A DNA stretch of 64,000 bases from Thalassobellus sediminis (GTDB lineage Bacteria > Bacteroidota > Bacteroidia > Flavobacteriales > Flavobacteriaceae): positions 1 to 64,000 of the forward strand of contig NZ_JBISCD010000039.1 of assembly GCF_044386045.1 (NCBI RefSeq). The letters run 5' to 3'. Both the position numbers and the translations under genes were made by a program. This document shows, piece after piece, positions 16,812 to 25,700 of this stretch (position 1 is its first letter; every line of letters begins with the position of its first letter). Below the pieces are notes generated by a model. That model did no database searches. It was not told where the DNA came from and saw only the letters and a program-made list of their open reading frames with translations.

Positions 16812-17927
16812 ATGAAAACGAATTCAATATTAATTTTCGTATGCTTTATAATAGTATTAACATTTTCTTCATTTGTTGATGATGAGCAAGATGTTAATAG
16901 AGATAAATTTATTGTTGTTTTAGATGCAGGACATGGAGGTAGAGATCCAGGTAATTTAGGAAATGGTTATAAAGAAAAAAACATTGCTTTAAAAGTAGTG
17001 CTAGCAGTAGGTAAAGAGCTAGAGAAAAACCCTAATATAAAAGTTGTTTATACACGTAAAACCGATGTTGCTGTAGATTTAAAAGAACGACCTAAGATAG
17101 CAAATAAAGCGAAAGCAGATTTGTTTGTATCAATACATTGTAACTCGCATCATACACAAGCTCATGGAACAGAAACTTTTGTTTTAGGAGTTGCAAATAC
17201 AAAGCGTAATTTTGAAATAGCAAAAAAAGAGAACTCGGTTATTCTTCTCGAAAATGATTATAAAAAAAAGTATGAAGGATTTAACCCTAATTCGCCAGAG
17301 ACTACAATTGGTTTAACTTTAATGCAAGAAGAATATACCGATCAAAGTATTCAACTGGCAAGTATTATAGAGAAGAATTTCACAAAAGGACCCAAAAGAT
17401 ATAGTAGAGGCGTAAAACAGGCAAGTTTATGGGTTATTCATCAAACGGCAATGCCAAGTGTTTTAATTGAACTAGGTTTTTTAACAAATAACAAAGAAGG
17501 TGTTTATTTAAATTCAAAAAAGGGACAACAAGAAATTTCAAAATCTGTAGTAAAGTCTATCTTAGAATATAAGGCCTCTTTAGATAATAATGTAGGCGAT
17601 TTTGTTTATGAAAGTGATGATGTTAATTTGGAGCCAGTTATAGAAAATGAATCTATTTACAATAATATCACATTCAAAATTCAAATAGCGGCAAGCTCAA
17701 AAAAACTAGAAACAAAACCATATAATTTTAAAGGTTTGAGCAATATCTCAAGAGTTAAAGAAGGAAACTTATATAAATACTTTTATGGAAGTACTTCAAA
17801 TTATAATGAAACAAAAAAGTTAGCAAGCGATGCTAAAAGAAAAGGCTATGCCACTAGTTTTATTGTTGCTTTTAAAGATGATAAAAAAATATCACTAACA
17901 GAAGCTTTAAAAACAACAAGTAATTAA
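16812..17927 (+). CDS. N-acetylmuramoyl-L-alanine amidase with C-terminal SPOR-like domain
   Basis: The 371-residue secreted protein (signal peptide about 1-22) has an Amidase_3 domain at about 30-255. Zinc ligands and catalytic residues are visible: His in VVLDAGHGGRDPGN, Glu in GYKEKNIAL, His in LFVSIHCNSHH and the catalytic Glu in SVLIELGFLTN. It cleaves the amide between MurNAc and the stem peptide in peptidoglycan during daughter-cell separation. The C-terminal part (about 285-365, FKIQIAASSKKLETKPYNF ... KGYATSFIVAF) looks like a SPOR domain, which binds denuded septal glycan. The MCE gene follows 51 bases downstream. Divergent from lptD. Confidence 0.9.
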   Translation: MKTNSILIFVCFIIVLTFSSFVDDEQDVNRDKFIVVLDAGHGGRDPGNLGNGYKEKNIALKVVLAVGKELEKNPNIKVVYTRKTDVAVDLKERPKIANKAKADLFVSIHCNSHHTQAHGTETFVLGVANTKRNFEIAKKENSVILLENDYKKKYEGFNPNSPETTIGLTLMQEEYTDQSIQLASIIEKNFTKGPKRYSRGVKQASLWVIHQTAMPSVLIELGFLTNNKEGVYLNSKKGQQEISKSVVKSILEYKASLDNNVGDFVYESDDVNLEPVIENESIYNNITFKIQIAASSKKLETKPYNFKGLSNISRVKEGNLYKYFYGSTSNYNETKKLASDAKRKGYATSFIVAFKDDKKISLTEALKTTSN

Positions 17928-17978
17928 GTGAGTTCTTTTTAAATTTATTTTAAATTTGTACATCTAAAACATTATAGT

Positions 17979-18911
17979 TTGAAAATATCAAAAGAAGTTA
18001 AAGTTGCTTTATTAGTTGTTTCAGGAATTATTCTTGTTATTTTTGGGTTTAACTATTTAAAAGGCCAAAATTTATTAGTCCCTAACGATGTTTATTATAC
18101 AGAATTTGATTATAATGCTTTATCAAAGTCTTCTATTGTAACAGTTAAAGGTAACCAGGTAGGTAAAATTCAAGACATTGAATATGACTATAAAACAGGA
18201 AAAACTATTGTTACTTTTTTTGTAAATGAAGAATTGAAATTCTCAAAGAATAGTATTGTTAGAATGTATGAAACCGGATTAATGGGAGGTAATGGTCTTG
18301 CTCTAATTATAAGTGAAGAAGGTGAGACTGCAAAGCCTGGAGATAAACTTAAATCGACTATTCAAGTTGGTCTAGTAACAAGTCTTTCAAAAAACTTCTC
18401 AGGTTTAAGTACAGATTTAAATGCAACTTTAAAATCTACAGATACATTAATGTCTAGTTTAAACGAGCTTGTAAACGATGAGTCTGATAAAGGATTAAAA
18501 CATACTATAGCAGAATTGAACGAAACTTTAAAATCGTTTAAAAACACTTCTAATTCTGTAAATGGTTTTATCTCTGATAAAGATGGAAACATTACAGCTA
18601 TGTTAGAAAAATTTAAAACATCAAGTGAGAATTTAGCAGCTTTAACAACAGAATTAAAAGACGCTAATGTTGGTACTACTGTAGCATCATTAAATAAAAC
18701 CTTAGATAATTTAAATACTGTATTAGCTAAAATAGATAACGGTAAAGGAAGTTTAGGGAAGCTAATGAACGAAGAAGGTTTATATAATAATCTTGAAGGG
18801 GCAACTAAAGAAATGGAAGAACTTCTTAGAGATATAAAACTACACCCGAAACGCTATTTTAGAGTATTATCTAAAAAAGAAATACCTTACCAAGAGGAAC
18901 AAACTAACTAA
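17979..18911 (+). CDS. MlaD/MCE family lipid-transport protein
   Basis: The 310-residue protein has one N-terminal membrane anchor (about 7-26), an MCE domain (about 37-115, with the pattern TVKGNQVGKIQDIEYDYKTG and ETGLMGGNGLALII) and a long helical C-terminal region with heptad-like Leu/Ile spacing, ending in a conserved LRDIKLHPKRYFRVL segment. MCE proteins form periplasmic rings that carry phospholipids between inner and outer membrane. No MlaE/MlaF partner is in the window. The start is TTG (17979), since no ATG precedes the membrane anchor in frame. A TAAATTTG box at 17951-17958 is a plausible -7 element. The Fe-S oxidoreductase gene follows 8 bases after the stop. Confidence 0.88.
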   Translation: MKISKEVKVALLVVSGIILVIFGFNYLKGQNLLVPNDVYYTEFDYNALSKSSIVTVKGNQVGKIQDIEYDYKTGKTIVTFFVNEELKFSKNSIVRMYETGLMGGNGLALIISEEGETAKPGDKLKSTIQVGLVTSLSKNFSGLSTDLNATLKSTDTLMSSLNELVNDESDKGLKHTIAELNETLKSFKNTSNSVNGFISDKDGNITAMLEKFKTSSENLAALTTELKDANVGTTVASLNKTLDNLNTVLAKIDNGKGSLGKLMNEEGLYNNLEGATKEMEELLRDIKLHPKRYFRVLSKKEIPYQEEQTN

Positions 18912-18919
18912 ATAACCAA

Positions 18920-20233
18920 ATGGAATACATTCCTAACATAATTTTTGCTGTCTTATTAATTTTAGGGATAGGCTATTTTACTAAAAATGTAAAGACGCTT
19001 ATTCGTAATATTAAATTAGGGCAAGATGTAGATGTAAGCGATAATAAATCGCAACGTTGGAAAAACATGGCAATGATAGCCTTGGGGCAAAGTAAAATGG
19101 TTCGCCGCCCTGTTTCAGGGTTTTTACATGTTATTGTTTATGTAGGTTTCATAATTATAAACATTGAAGTTTTAGAGATTATAATTGACGGACTCTTTGG
19201 TACGCACAGAATTGGTTTAAGCATATTGCCACAAGCTGTTTACGGATTTTTAATAGGAGCTTTTGAGGTATTAGCCGTTTTAGTATTAGTATCTGTTACT
19301 CTTTTTTGGATTCGTAGAAACGTAATAAAAATAAAACGTTTCTGGAAAAGCGAAATGACCAGTTGGCCAAAAAACGATGGTAATTACATTCTGTATTTCG
19401 AAATGGTATTAATGACCTTGTTTTTGGTTATGAATGCTACCGATATTCATTTTCAAGCAGCCAATTCAGGTAATGTTATAAGTCAGTTTATAACACCTCT
19501 GTTTAGTGGTTTAACCGAAAGCACACTTCATATTATAGAACGCGGAGCCTGGTGGTTACATATCATTGGTATTTTAATATTCTTAAATTACTTATATTTT
19601 TCAAAGCACCTTCATATATTATTAGCGTTTCCAAACACCTATTATGGTAAAATAGCTCCAAAAGGGCAGCTAAATAATTTAGAAGCTGTTACCAACGAAG
19701 TAAAAATGATGATGGATCCAAACATCGATCCGTTTGCAGCACCAGCCGAAGGAGCAGACGAAGAAGTTCCTGCAAAGTTTGGAGCCAGCGATGTGCAAGA
19801 TTTAAGTTGGGTACAATTACTAAATGCCTATACCTGTACAGAATGCGGACGTTGTACAAGCGAATGTCCAGCAAATTTAACAGGTAAAAAACTATCGCCA
19901 CGAAAAATAATGATGGATACCCGCGACCGTTTAGAGGAAGTCGGGAAAAATATTGATGCTAATAAAGGTGAGTTTGTAGACGATAACAAACAGTTATTGG
20001 GCGATTACATTATGCCAGAAGAACTTTGGTCATGTACCACCTGTAACGCATGTACAGAGGCTTGCCCAGTAAGTATAGATCCTTTATCCATTATTTTAGA
20101 AATGCGTCGTTATTTGGTTATGGAGCAAAGTGCAGCACCAACCGAGTTAAATAATATGATGTCTAATATCGAGAACAATGGAGCACCTTGGCCATATAAT
20201 CAAATGGATAGATTAAACTGGAAAGACGAGTAA
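18920..20233 (+). CDS. Membrane 4Fe-4S dicluster oxidoreductase subunit
   Basis: The 437-residue protein has about five membrane helices (about 5-22, 68-90, 103-128, 158-176, 214-232), followed by a cytoplasmic ferredoxin-like domain with two CxxCxxCxxxCP motifs: CTECGRCTSECPANL at about 306-320 and CTTCNACTEACPVSI at about 371-385. With the CCG-domain protein encoded next, it resembles a split HdrDE/GlpC-like unit of the kind proposed to pass electrons from a soluble donor, such as electron transfer flavoprotein, to quinones. The electron donor cannot be told from this window. The two genes are separated by 121 bases containing a dispersed palindromic repeat, so any co-transcription must pass through it. 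Confidence 0.85.
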   Translation: MEYIPNIIFAVLLILGIGYFTKNVKTLIRNIKLGQDVDVSDNKSQRWKNMAMIALGQSKMVRRPVSGFLHVIVYVGFIIINIEVLEIIIDGLFGTHRIGLSILPQAVYGFLIGAFEVLAVLVLVSVTLFWIRRNVIKIKRFWKSEMTSWPKNDGNYILYFEMVLMTLFLVMNATDIHFQAANSGNVISQFITPLFSGLTESTLHIIERGAWWLHIIGILIFLNYLYFSKHLHILLAFPNTYYGKIAPKGQLNNLEAVTNEVKMMMDPNIDPFAAPAEGADEEVPAKFGASDVQDLSWVQLLNAYTCTECGRCTSECPANLTGKKLSPRKIMMDTRDRLEEVGKNIDANKGEFVDDNKQLLGDYIMPEELWSCTTCNACTEACPVSIDPLSIILEMRRYLVMEQSAAPTELNNMMSNIENNGAPWPYNQMDRLNWKDE

Positions 20234-20239
20234 AATAAT

Positions 20240-20326
20240 TTGGGCGTTACCCGTAAAGGGTCGGGCTTTTCGCTGTATCTTTTTTGTGAAAAAACAAAAA
20301 AGGATGCCGCTACAATCCCTAACGCG
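20240..20326 (+). repeat. Dispersed multi-hairpin repeat, copy 1
   Basis: This intergenic element of about 87 bp begins TTGGGCGTTA and ends ATCCCTAACGC (GCGTTA/TAACGC are complementary). Inside are a small hairpin ACCC...GGGT (20249-20262) and a stem CTTTTTTGT/ACAAAAAAG (20279-20302 region) flanked by the shared words CGGGCT, TATCTTTT and AAGGATGCC. A second, longer copy is at 43233-43423 in the same orientation. It separates the two genes of the Fe-S oxidoreductase. Confidence 0.7.
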
Positions 20327-20354
20327 CAGTACAACAACCTAACAAATTAAGAAC

Positions 20355-21149
20355 ATGAGTGAAGCTTTAAAAGTGCCTACCATGGCAGATTGTATGGCAG
20401 AAGGCAGACAACCAGAAATTTTGTTCTGGGTAGGTTCGGCAGGAAGTTATGATGATAGAGCTAAAAAAATAACGAGAGCTTTTGTTAAAATATTAAACAA
20501 CGCTAAGGTCGATTTTGCTGTTTTAGGAACCGAAGAAAGTTGTACAGGCGATGTTGCTAAACGTGCAGGAAACGAGTTTTTGTTTCAAATGCAAGCCGTA
20601 ACCAATATAGAAGTTTTAAATGCTTACGAAGTAAAGCGCATTGTTACTGCATGTCCACACTCTTATAATACACTTAAAAATGAGTATCCTCAACTAGGAG
20701 GAAATTACGAAGTACAACATCATACACAGTTTCTAGAAGAGTTAATCTCTGCAGGACGTTTAAAAATAGAAAGCGAAAATACCTTTAAAGGCAAACGTAT
20801 TACATTTCACGATCCTTGTTACTTAGGGCGTGCAAATAGTGTGTACGAAGCTCCAAGAACATTATTAAAGGCTATGGGCGTTGAATTGGTTGAAATGAAA
20901 AGCCACAAAGGAACAGCATTATGTTGCGGCGCAGGAGGTGCACAAATGTTTAAAGATGCAGAAAAAGGCGATAAAGAAATTAATGTTTTGCGTACCGAAG
21001 ATGCACTTGATACAAAACCAAGTATCATAGCAACAGGTTGCCCATATTGCAACACCATGATGACAGATGGTGTAAAATTTAAAGAAAAAGAAGCAGAAGT
21101 AACAGTTTTAGATGTTGCCGAATTAATTGCTAATGCTCAAAATTTATAA
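20355..21149 (+). CDS. CCG-domain (HdrB/GlpC-like) Fe-S oxidoreductase subunit
   Basis: The 264-residue soluble protein has two CCG-type cysteine-rich modules. The first includes EESCTGDVAKRAGN and VTACPHSYNTLKNEYP. The second includes FHDPCYLGR, TALCCGAGGAQMF and ATGCPYCNTMMTDG. Such modules bind an unusual 4Fe-4S cluster or zinc, as in heterodisulfide reductase subunit B/D. It is the partner of the membrane dicluster protein at 18920-20233. Together they match the two halves of a single-chain Fe-S oxidoreductase. The two genes downstream read the same way and may be part of the same transcript. Confidence 0.88.
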   Translation: MSEALKVPTMADCMAEGRQPEILFWVGSAGSYDDRAKKITRAFVKILNNAKVDFAVLGTEESCTGDVAKRAGNEFLFQMQAVTNIEVLNAYEVKRIVTACPHSYNTLKNEYPQLGGNYEVQHHTQFLEELISAGRLKIESENTFKGKRITFHDPCYLGRANSVYEAPRTLLKAMGVELVEMKSHKGTALCCGAGGAQMFKDAEKGDKEINVLRTEDALDTKPSIIATGCPYCNTMMTDGVKFKEKEAEVTVLDVAELIANAQNL

Positions 21150-21167
21150 AAAATTAAAAAAAATAAT

Positions 21168-21812
21168 ATGCTTAAGTACACATTTCTTTTATTCATAGCT
21201 CTATGTTTTACTAGTAATATTTTTTCTCAAGACAAAACTAAAGACGAGGTTTTACAACTAATAGCAGAAGATACTTGTGAGTGTATAAAGAATGATGAGA
21301 CTTCATTTACTTCTGATAAAACTTTAAACCAAAAAGAAATTGCATTAGGGTTGTGCTTGATGAAAAGCTTTAATGAAAGAAAAGCTGAATCAAAAGAATT
21401 AGCAGATACAGGAATGGATCAATTTGAAGCTATAGGAGAAGAAGTTGGTTTAAAAATGGTTGGAACATGTGGTGTTGAGTTTATGGCAATTTTTACTAAT
21501 GATCAGTTGGCTGAATTTGTTAATGATGAAGTTACACCAGCACCTCCAGCTGTAAAAAACGAGAATGATCTTCAATTAGAAGCTCAATTAGTAGCGCTAA
21601 ATAACGACGTTATATCATATTTTGAAGTTAATGATGATTTTGATAAGTCTCATGTTTTTTTAATAAATGAACAATTTGAAGGTTATCAATTATTAAAAAA
21701 GTCTAATTTTAAAAAGTCATTTAAAATTTATTATAAAGAAATAGACTTATTTGATTTGAGTGTGCGTAAGTATGTAAAAAAGAATGTTGTTAAATATTTA
21801 GAATTACTTTGA
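21168..21812 (+). CDS. Secreted hypothetical protein
   Basis: The 214-residue protein has a Sec signal peptide (LKYTFLLFIALCFTSNIFSQ). The mature part has four Cys in a pattern CECIKN ... GLCLMKSF ... GTCGVEF (about 38-105), suggesting disulfides in the periplasm. A second half from about 140 is rich in Asp, Phe and Lys. Similar short secreted proteins with an EDTCECI-like start are common in Flavobacteriaceae but have no known function. It lies 18 bases after the CCG-domain gene and 7 bases before the next gene. Confidence 0.75.
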   Translation: MLKYTFLLFIALCFTSNIFSQDKTKDEVLQLIAEDTCECIKNDETSFTSDKTLNQKEIALGLCLMKSFNERKAESKELADTGMDQFEAIGEEVGLKMVGTCGVEFMAIFTNDQLAEFVNDEVTPAPPAVKNENDLQLEAQLVALNNDVISYFEVNDDFDKSHVFLINEQFEGYQLLKKSNFKKSFKIYYKEIDLFDLSVRKYVKKNVVKYLELL

Positions 21813-21819
21813 TAAAAAT

Positions 21820-22308
21820 ATGTTAGTAGACTTTAATAGATTACCAGAAGAATCTCGTGTTTGGATATATCAAGCAAATCGTTCGCTTACCGAACAAGAA
21901 ATAGAAGAAATTCAGGGTAAAATAGAAATTTTCATAGGGAATTGGACCGCTCATGGTGGTGATTTAGAAGCGGGTTATTTGGTTAAATATAAGCGCTTTA
22001 TAGTTCTTGGTTTAAATCAAAATTTAAATAAGGCAACTGGCTGTTCTATAGATGCGTCTGTGCATTTTATTCAGCAGTTAGAAAAAGAATACAATATAGA
22101 TTTAATGGATAAAATGAATGTATCCTACAAACAAGGAGAATACATTGCATATAAAACACTTACCGATTTCAGAAAAATGGCAAAAGATAAAGCCATTTCA
22201 AAAAACACCATTGTTTTTAATAACTTAGTTAATAATATTGCTGAATTTAATGAAAATTGGGAAGTACCTGCAAGTGAAAGCTGGCATAGTCGCTTTTTAG
22301 CTAAATAA
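21820..22308 (+). CDS. Conserved small protein (often mislabelled ABC transporter ATPase)
   Basis: The 162-residue soluble protein begins MLVDFNRLPEESRVWIYQAN and has a conserved WTAHGGDLEAGYLVKYKRFIV block (about 47-68) and a short GCSIDASVHFIQQLE segment (about 77-92). Homologues in Flavobacteriaceae are often labelled ABC transporter ATPase, but no Walker A (GxxGxGK[ST]), signature (LSGGQ) or Walker B motif is present, so that label is not supported. Function is unknown. It closes the run of same-strand genes that starts with the Fe-S oxidoreductase. Confidence 0.8.
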   Translation: MLVDFNRLPEESRVWIYQANRSLTEQEIEEIQGKIEIFIGNWTAHGGDLEAGYLVKYKRFIVLGLNQNLNKATGCSIDASVHFIQQLEKEYNIDLMDKMNVSYKQGEYIAYKTLTDFRKMAKDKAISKNTIVFNNLVNNIAEFNENWEVPASESWHSRFLAK

Positions 22309-22445
22309 TTGTTAATTATTCTTCACTAGAAAATATTATGTAATTTTTTGCGTTTTTTTGAGACTTAAGTTGTTTATAGTATAGCTAACAAAAATTACTG
22401 TCAGATTTAAAAAAGTAATTTGCTTTTATTTTTAAAAACGTTTTA

Positions 22446-22886
22446 ATGAAGAATATTTATTTTACAAGTTTATTCTTGTTTTTACTCAGTTTATCAACTT
22501 TTGCTCAAGATTGGACAACAAATTTTGAAGCAGCAAAGCAACAAGCTTCAACTAAAAATCAGAATATAGTTTTGGTGTTTCAGGGCTCAGATTGGTGTGC
22601 GCCTTGTATCAAGTTAGATAAAGAAATTTGGAGTTCTCAAGAATTTCAAAAATTAGCTAAAGATCATTTTGTGATGCTTCAAGCCGATTTTCCTAGAAGA
22701 AAAGCAAACAAATTATCAGAAGCATTAACAGCTCAAAACTCTAAGCTAGCAGAGGCTTATAATAATCAAGGTTATTTTCCTTTAGTTGTTGTTTTAAATG
22801 ACAAGGGAGAGGTTTTAGGAAAAACAGGTTATGAAAAAATAACACCATCAGCTTATTTTAAAAAACTAACAGCTTTTGAAAAATAA
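22446..22886 (+). CDS. Secreted thioredoxin-fold protein
   Basis: The 146-residue protein has a signal peptide (about 1-20) and a thioredoxin-like domain with the redox motif WCAPC in FQGSDWCAPCIKLDKEIW (about 50-67), followed by VMLQADFPRRK and a cis-Pro-like GYFPLVVVLND segment. It should act on thiols in the periplasm. It is the first gene of a four-gene operon (thioredoxin, ApbE, DUF4266, DUF3570) that recurs in Bacteroidota. Its last 11 bases overlap the start of apbE, which implies coupled translation. Confidence 0.88.
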   Translation: MKNIYFTSLFLFLLSLSTFAQDWTTNFEAAKQQASTKNQNIVLVFQGSDWCAPCIKLDKEIWSSQEFQKLAKDHFVMLQADFPRRKANKLSEALTAQNSKLAEAYNNQGYFPLVVVLNDKGEVLGKTGYEKITPSAYFKKLTAFEK

Positions 22887-23868
22887 AGTAATATTCACAT
22901 GTCTTTTTGTTTTTATAGTCAGTATTTCTGGGTTCTCTCAAGAGGTCTATAAGCGAACGCTTAAATTAATGGGTAGTCGTTTTGATATTTCCGTGGTTGC
23001 CGGAAATCAAAAAGAAGGTGATGCTTATATAGATTTAGCGGTTAATGAAATTTCAAGAATAGAAACATTAATTTCTTCTTGGGATGTAAACTCACAAACA
23101 TCTCAAATAATTAAAAATGCAGGTATTAAACCTGTTGTGGTTGACGACGAGTTATTTCAACTTATAAAACGAGCCATTAAAATTTCAGAGTTAACTAAAG
23201 GCGCATTTGATATATCGTATGCATCTATGGATAGAATTTGGAAATTTGATGGAAGTATGACGCAAATGCCTTCCGCGGAAGCGATAAAAAAATCAATAAC
23301 TAGAGTCGGGTATAAAAACATAGTGCTAGACGAAAGTGATCATTCTGTCTTTTTAAAATTAAAAGACATGAAAATTGGTTTTGGAGCCATAGGAAAAGGC
23401 TATGCTGCAGATAAAGCTAAAATTTTGTTACAAAAAAATGGTGTAAAGGCAGGTATAATAAATGCTTCGGGTGATTTAAATGCTTGGGGAAAACAACCAG
23501 ACGGAAAAGATTGGATGGTTGCTATTGTTAATCCGTTAAATAAAAGCAAAGTTTTTTCATGGTTGCCTGTAAGTAACGGTGCAGTTGTTACATCTGGTAA
23601 TTATGAGAAATACGTAACATTTAATAATGTTTTGTATTCACACATTATTGATCCTAGAACGGGTTATCCGAGTACTGGTATTTTAAGCGCTACTATTTTT
23701 ACTAAAAATGCAGAGTTAGCTGATGCTTTGGCGACGTCAATTTTTGTAATGGGTGTAGATGTGGGCTTAGATTTTATAAACCAGTTAAAAGGGGTGGAAT
23801 GTATTCTTGTTGATAAGAATAATAAGCTTCAAACATCAAAAAATATAAACATAAATCAAACAAATTAG
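22876..23868 (+). CDS. apbE: FAD:protein FMN transferase
   Basis: The 330-residue ApbE-family protein has a signal peptide (about 1-22). Recognisable motifs are RTLKLMGSRFDISVV at the start of the domain, GAFDISYASMDRIW, the AIGKGYAADKAKILL segment, INASGDLNAWGKQPDG and SHIIDPRTGYPSTG. ApbE moves FMN from FAD onto Thr or Ser of periplasmic proteins. The start is a TTG inside the upstream gene (22876); the first in-frame ATG would remove the signal peptide. It is followed after one base by a DUF4266 lipoprotein and then a DUF3570 protein, so its flavinylation target may be in the operon. Confidence 0.92.
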   Translation: MKNKVIFTCLFVFIVSISGFSQEVYKRTLKLMGSRFDISVVAGNQKEGDAYIDLAVNEISRIETLISSWDVNSQTSQIIKNAGIKPVVVDDELFQLIKRAIKISELTKGAFDISYASMDRIWKFDGSMTQMPSAEAIKKSITRVGYKNIVLDESDHSVFLKLKDMKIGFGAIGKGYAADKAKILLQKNGVKAGIINASGDLNAWGKQPDGKDWMVAIVNPLNKSKVFSWLPVSNGAVVTSGNYEKYVTFNNVLYSHIIDPRTGYPSTGILSATIFTKNAELADALATSIFVMGVDVGLDFINQLKGVECILVDKNNKLQTSKNININQTN

Positions 23869-23869
23869 T

Positions 23870-24079
23870 ATGAGAAAGTTTGTAACAGCATTATTAATTA
23901 TTGCTTCGTTAACATCATGTACGGTTGTTAAAGAGTATGAAAAAGTAAATATAAACGACCCTGATATGGCTTTAACTAAAAAAGGCTCTGATAGGTTTAT
24001 AACAAACTTTCAAGTGTATAGGGAATCAGCATCAGGTGCCAATGGAGGTAAGTCTGGTGGAGGTTGTGGTTGTAATTAA
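23870..24079 (+). CDS. DUF4266 lipoprotein
   Basis: The 69-residue protein has a lipoprotein signal (lipobox LTSC, Cys about 17). The mature part includes YEKVNINDPDMAL and ends in a Gly/Cys-rich tail, SGGGCGCN, which is the hallmark of DUF4266. The tail precedent YRESASGANGG contains SGA, but Asn stands where a flavinylated Thr or Ser would be expected. It sits one base after apbE and 20 bases before the DUF3570 gene. Its function is unknown, and the conserved Cys pair could bind a metal or react with the operon's thioredoxin. Confidence 0.88.
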   Translation: MRKFVTALLIIASLTSCTVVKEYEKVNINDPDMALTKKGSDRFITNFQVYRESASGANGGKSGGGCGCN

Positions 24080-24099
24080 TTTTTGATTAGGTTTTATAT

Positions 24100-25575
24100 A
24101 TGAAAAATATATTTATAGTTATATGTGTTTTAAGTGGTTTGTTTTCTTTTTCGCAAGAAGATCAATCTACAGCATATAAAAAGCGTGTTTTAGAAACTAC
24201 CGAGGTAGATTTTTTAACAAGTTATTATTCGCAAGATGGAGATAATGCTTCGGTTACAGGAGGAATTGGAGATGAGCATTTAACCGATTTTACACCAACA
24301 TTTGTAATAAGTGTACCGTTAAATGATGATGATGTTTTAACAATAGACGCAGGTATATCTGCATATACATCAGCTTCTTCAAGTAATTTAGATCCGTTTG
24401 ATAGAACTAAAGATGTTACAATAACCAGCACTACTGTAGTTTCTGGTGCATCAAGTTCAAGGTCTGTAAATAGTAGTTCTGTAGCTAAAGTAGTTTCTCC
24501 AACACCTTGGGCAGCTTCTACTGGAGCTTCAAGTAGTGATACTTGGGCTAGCATAAGTGCAGATTATAGTCATAGTTCTGATGATAGAAATACTATTGTT
24601 AATGCCGATGTGTCTTTTGCTAGCGAATATGATTATATGTCTATTGGTTTTGGCGGAGGCATAACCAAGCTGTTTAATGAAAAAAACACAACATTTAATA
24701 TAAATGCTAAAGTATATTTAGATGCATGGCAACCAAAATATCCAACAGAATTAGATACTTATTTTGTTGATGCTAATCAAAGCTTAAATAACAGCTTTTT
24801 TGCAAATGTTGATATATTAGACCAAAGTGGAACCGCTATAGATAAAAACGGAACTAATGTTTGGGCTCCGGTAAAATCTCCAATTATAAGTAATAAGGCT
24901 AGGAATTCGTATTCATTATCATTTAGCTTTTCTCAAATACTAAGTAAGAATGCTCAAATGTCATTGTTTTTCGATTTGGTGCAACAAGATGGTTGGTTGG
25001 CTAATCCAATGCAACGTGTATATTTTGGTGATGTTGATAATTTTTATATTGGTAATGCATCAAGTATTCCAAACTACACATCACGCTCTAATGATGATGT
25101 ATTTCAATTAGCTGATGATATTGAACGTTTACCAAGTAAACGATTTAAAATACCAGTAGGCATGCGTCTTAATTATTATTTAAGTGAAATTTTTACACTT
25201 AGAACCTATTATCGTTTTTACTCTGACGATTGGGGTATTACATCGCATACCGCAGAGATTGAGTTACCTATAAAAATTTCTAGCAAGTTTACGCTATATC
25301 CATCATATCGTTATTACAATCAAACAGCAGCCGATTATTTTGCACCTTATGAAGTACATGTGTCTACTAGCGAATTTTATACTTCAGATTATGATTTATC
25401 TAAGTTTATTGCCAATCAATATGGGTTAGGTGTTAGCTATACTGATATTTTTGCAAAAACACATATTGGTAAATTTGGTTTAAAAAGTATCGATTTAAAA
25501 TATAATAGTTACGAGAGAAATACAGGTTTAACGGCTGGTATTATCTCAGCAGGATTTAAGTTTGTAATGGATTAA
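24100..25575 (+). CDS. DUF3570 outer-membrane beta-barrel protein
   Basis: The 491-residue protein has a signal peptide (about 1-18) and many alternating hydrophobic/polar strands ending in an aromatic strand (AGIISAGFKFVMD), which fits an outer-membrane beta-barrel. Near the N-terminus are two Ser-rich loops, VVSGASSSRS (about 111-120) and ASTGASSSDTW (about 137-147). Their SGAS-like cores resemble the (S/T)GA(T/S) core of ApbE flavinylation sites, although the usual upstream Asp is missing. It is the last gene of the thioredoxin/ApbE/DUF4266/DUF3570 operon. A role in envelope electron transfer is inference only. Confidence 0.85.
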   Translation: MKNIFIVICVLSGLFSFSQEDQSTAYKKRVLETTEVDFLTSYYSQDGDNASVTGGIGDEHLTDFTPTFVISVPLNDDDVLTIDAGISAYTSASSSNLDPFDRTKDVTITSTTVVSGASSSRSVNSSSVAKVVSPTPWAASTGASSSDTWASISADYSHSSDDRNTIVNADVSFASEYDYMSIGFGGGITKLFNEKNTTFNINAKVYLDAWQPKYPTELDTYFVDANQSLNNSFFANVDILDQSGTAIDKNGTNVWAPVKSPIISNKARNSYSLSFSFSQILSKNAQMSLFFDLVQQDGWLANPMQRVYFGDVDNFYIGNASSIPNYTSRSNDDVFQLADDIERLPSKRFKIPVGMRLNYYLSEIFTLRTYYRFYSDDWGITSHTAEIELPIKISSKFTLYPSYRYYNQTAADYFAPYEVHVSTSEFYTSDYDLSKFIANQYGLGVSYTDIFAKTHIGKFGLKSIDLKYNSYERNTGLTAGIISAGFKFVMD

Positions 25576-25700
25576 ATTTGTTTACAACCTTATTATAATT
25601 CTATCTTAAAGTCTTTTTATCTTCTTAGTAAAAGTGTTATTTTGGCATGATTATTAGTATTATAACTAATACTAATAGTCTGCTTAATTAATACACTTTT

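Noticed and set aside
21820..22308. ABC transporter ATPase
   Set aside because: No Walker A, signature or Walker B motif in 162 residues.
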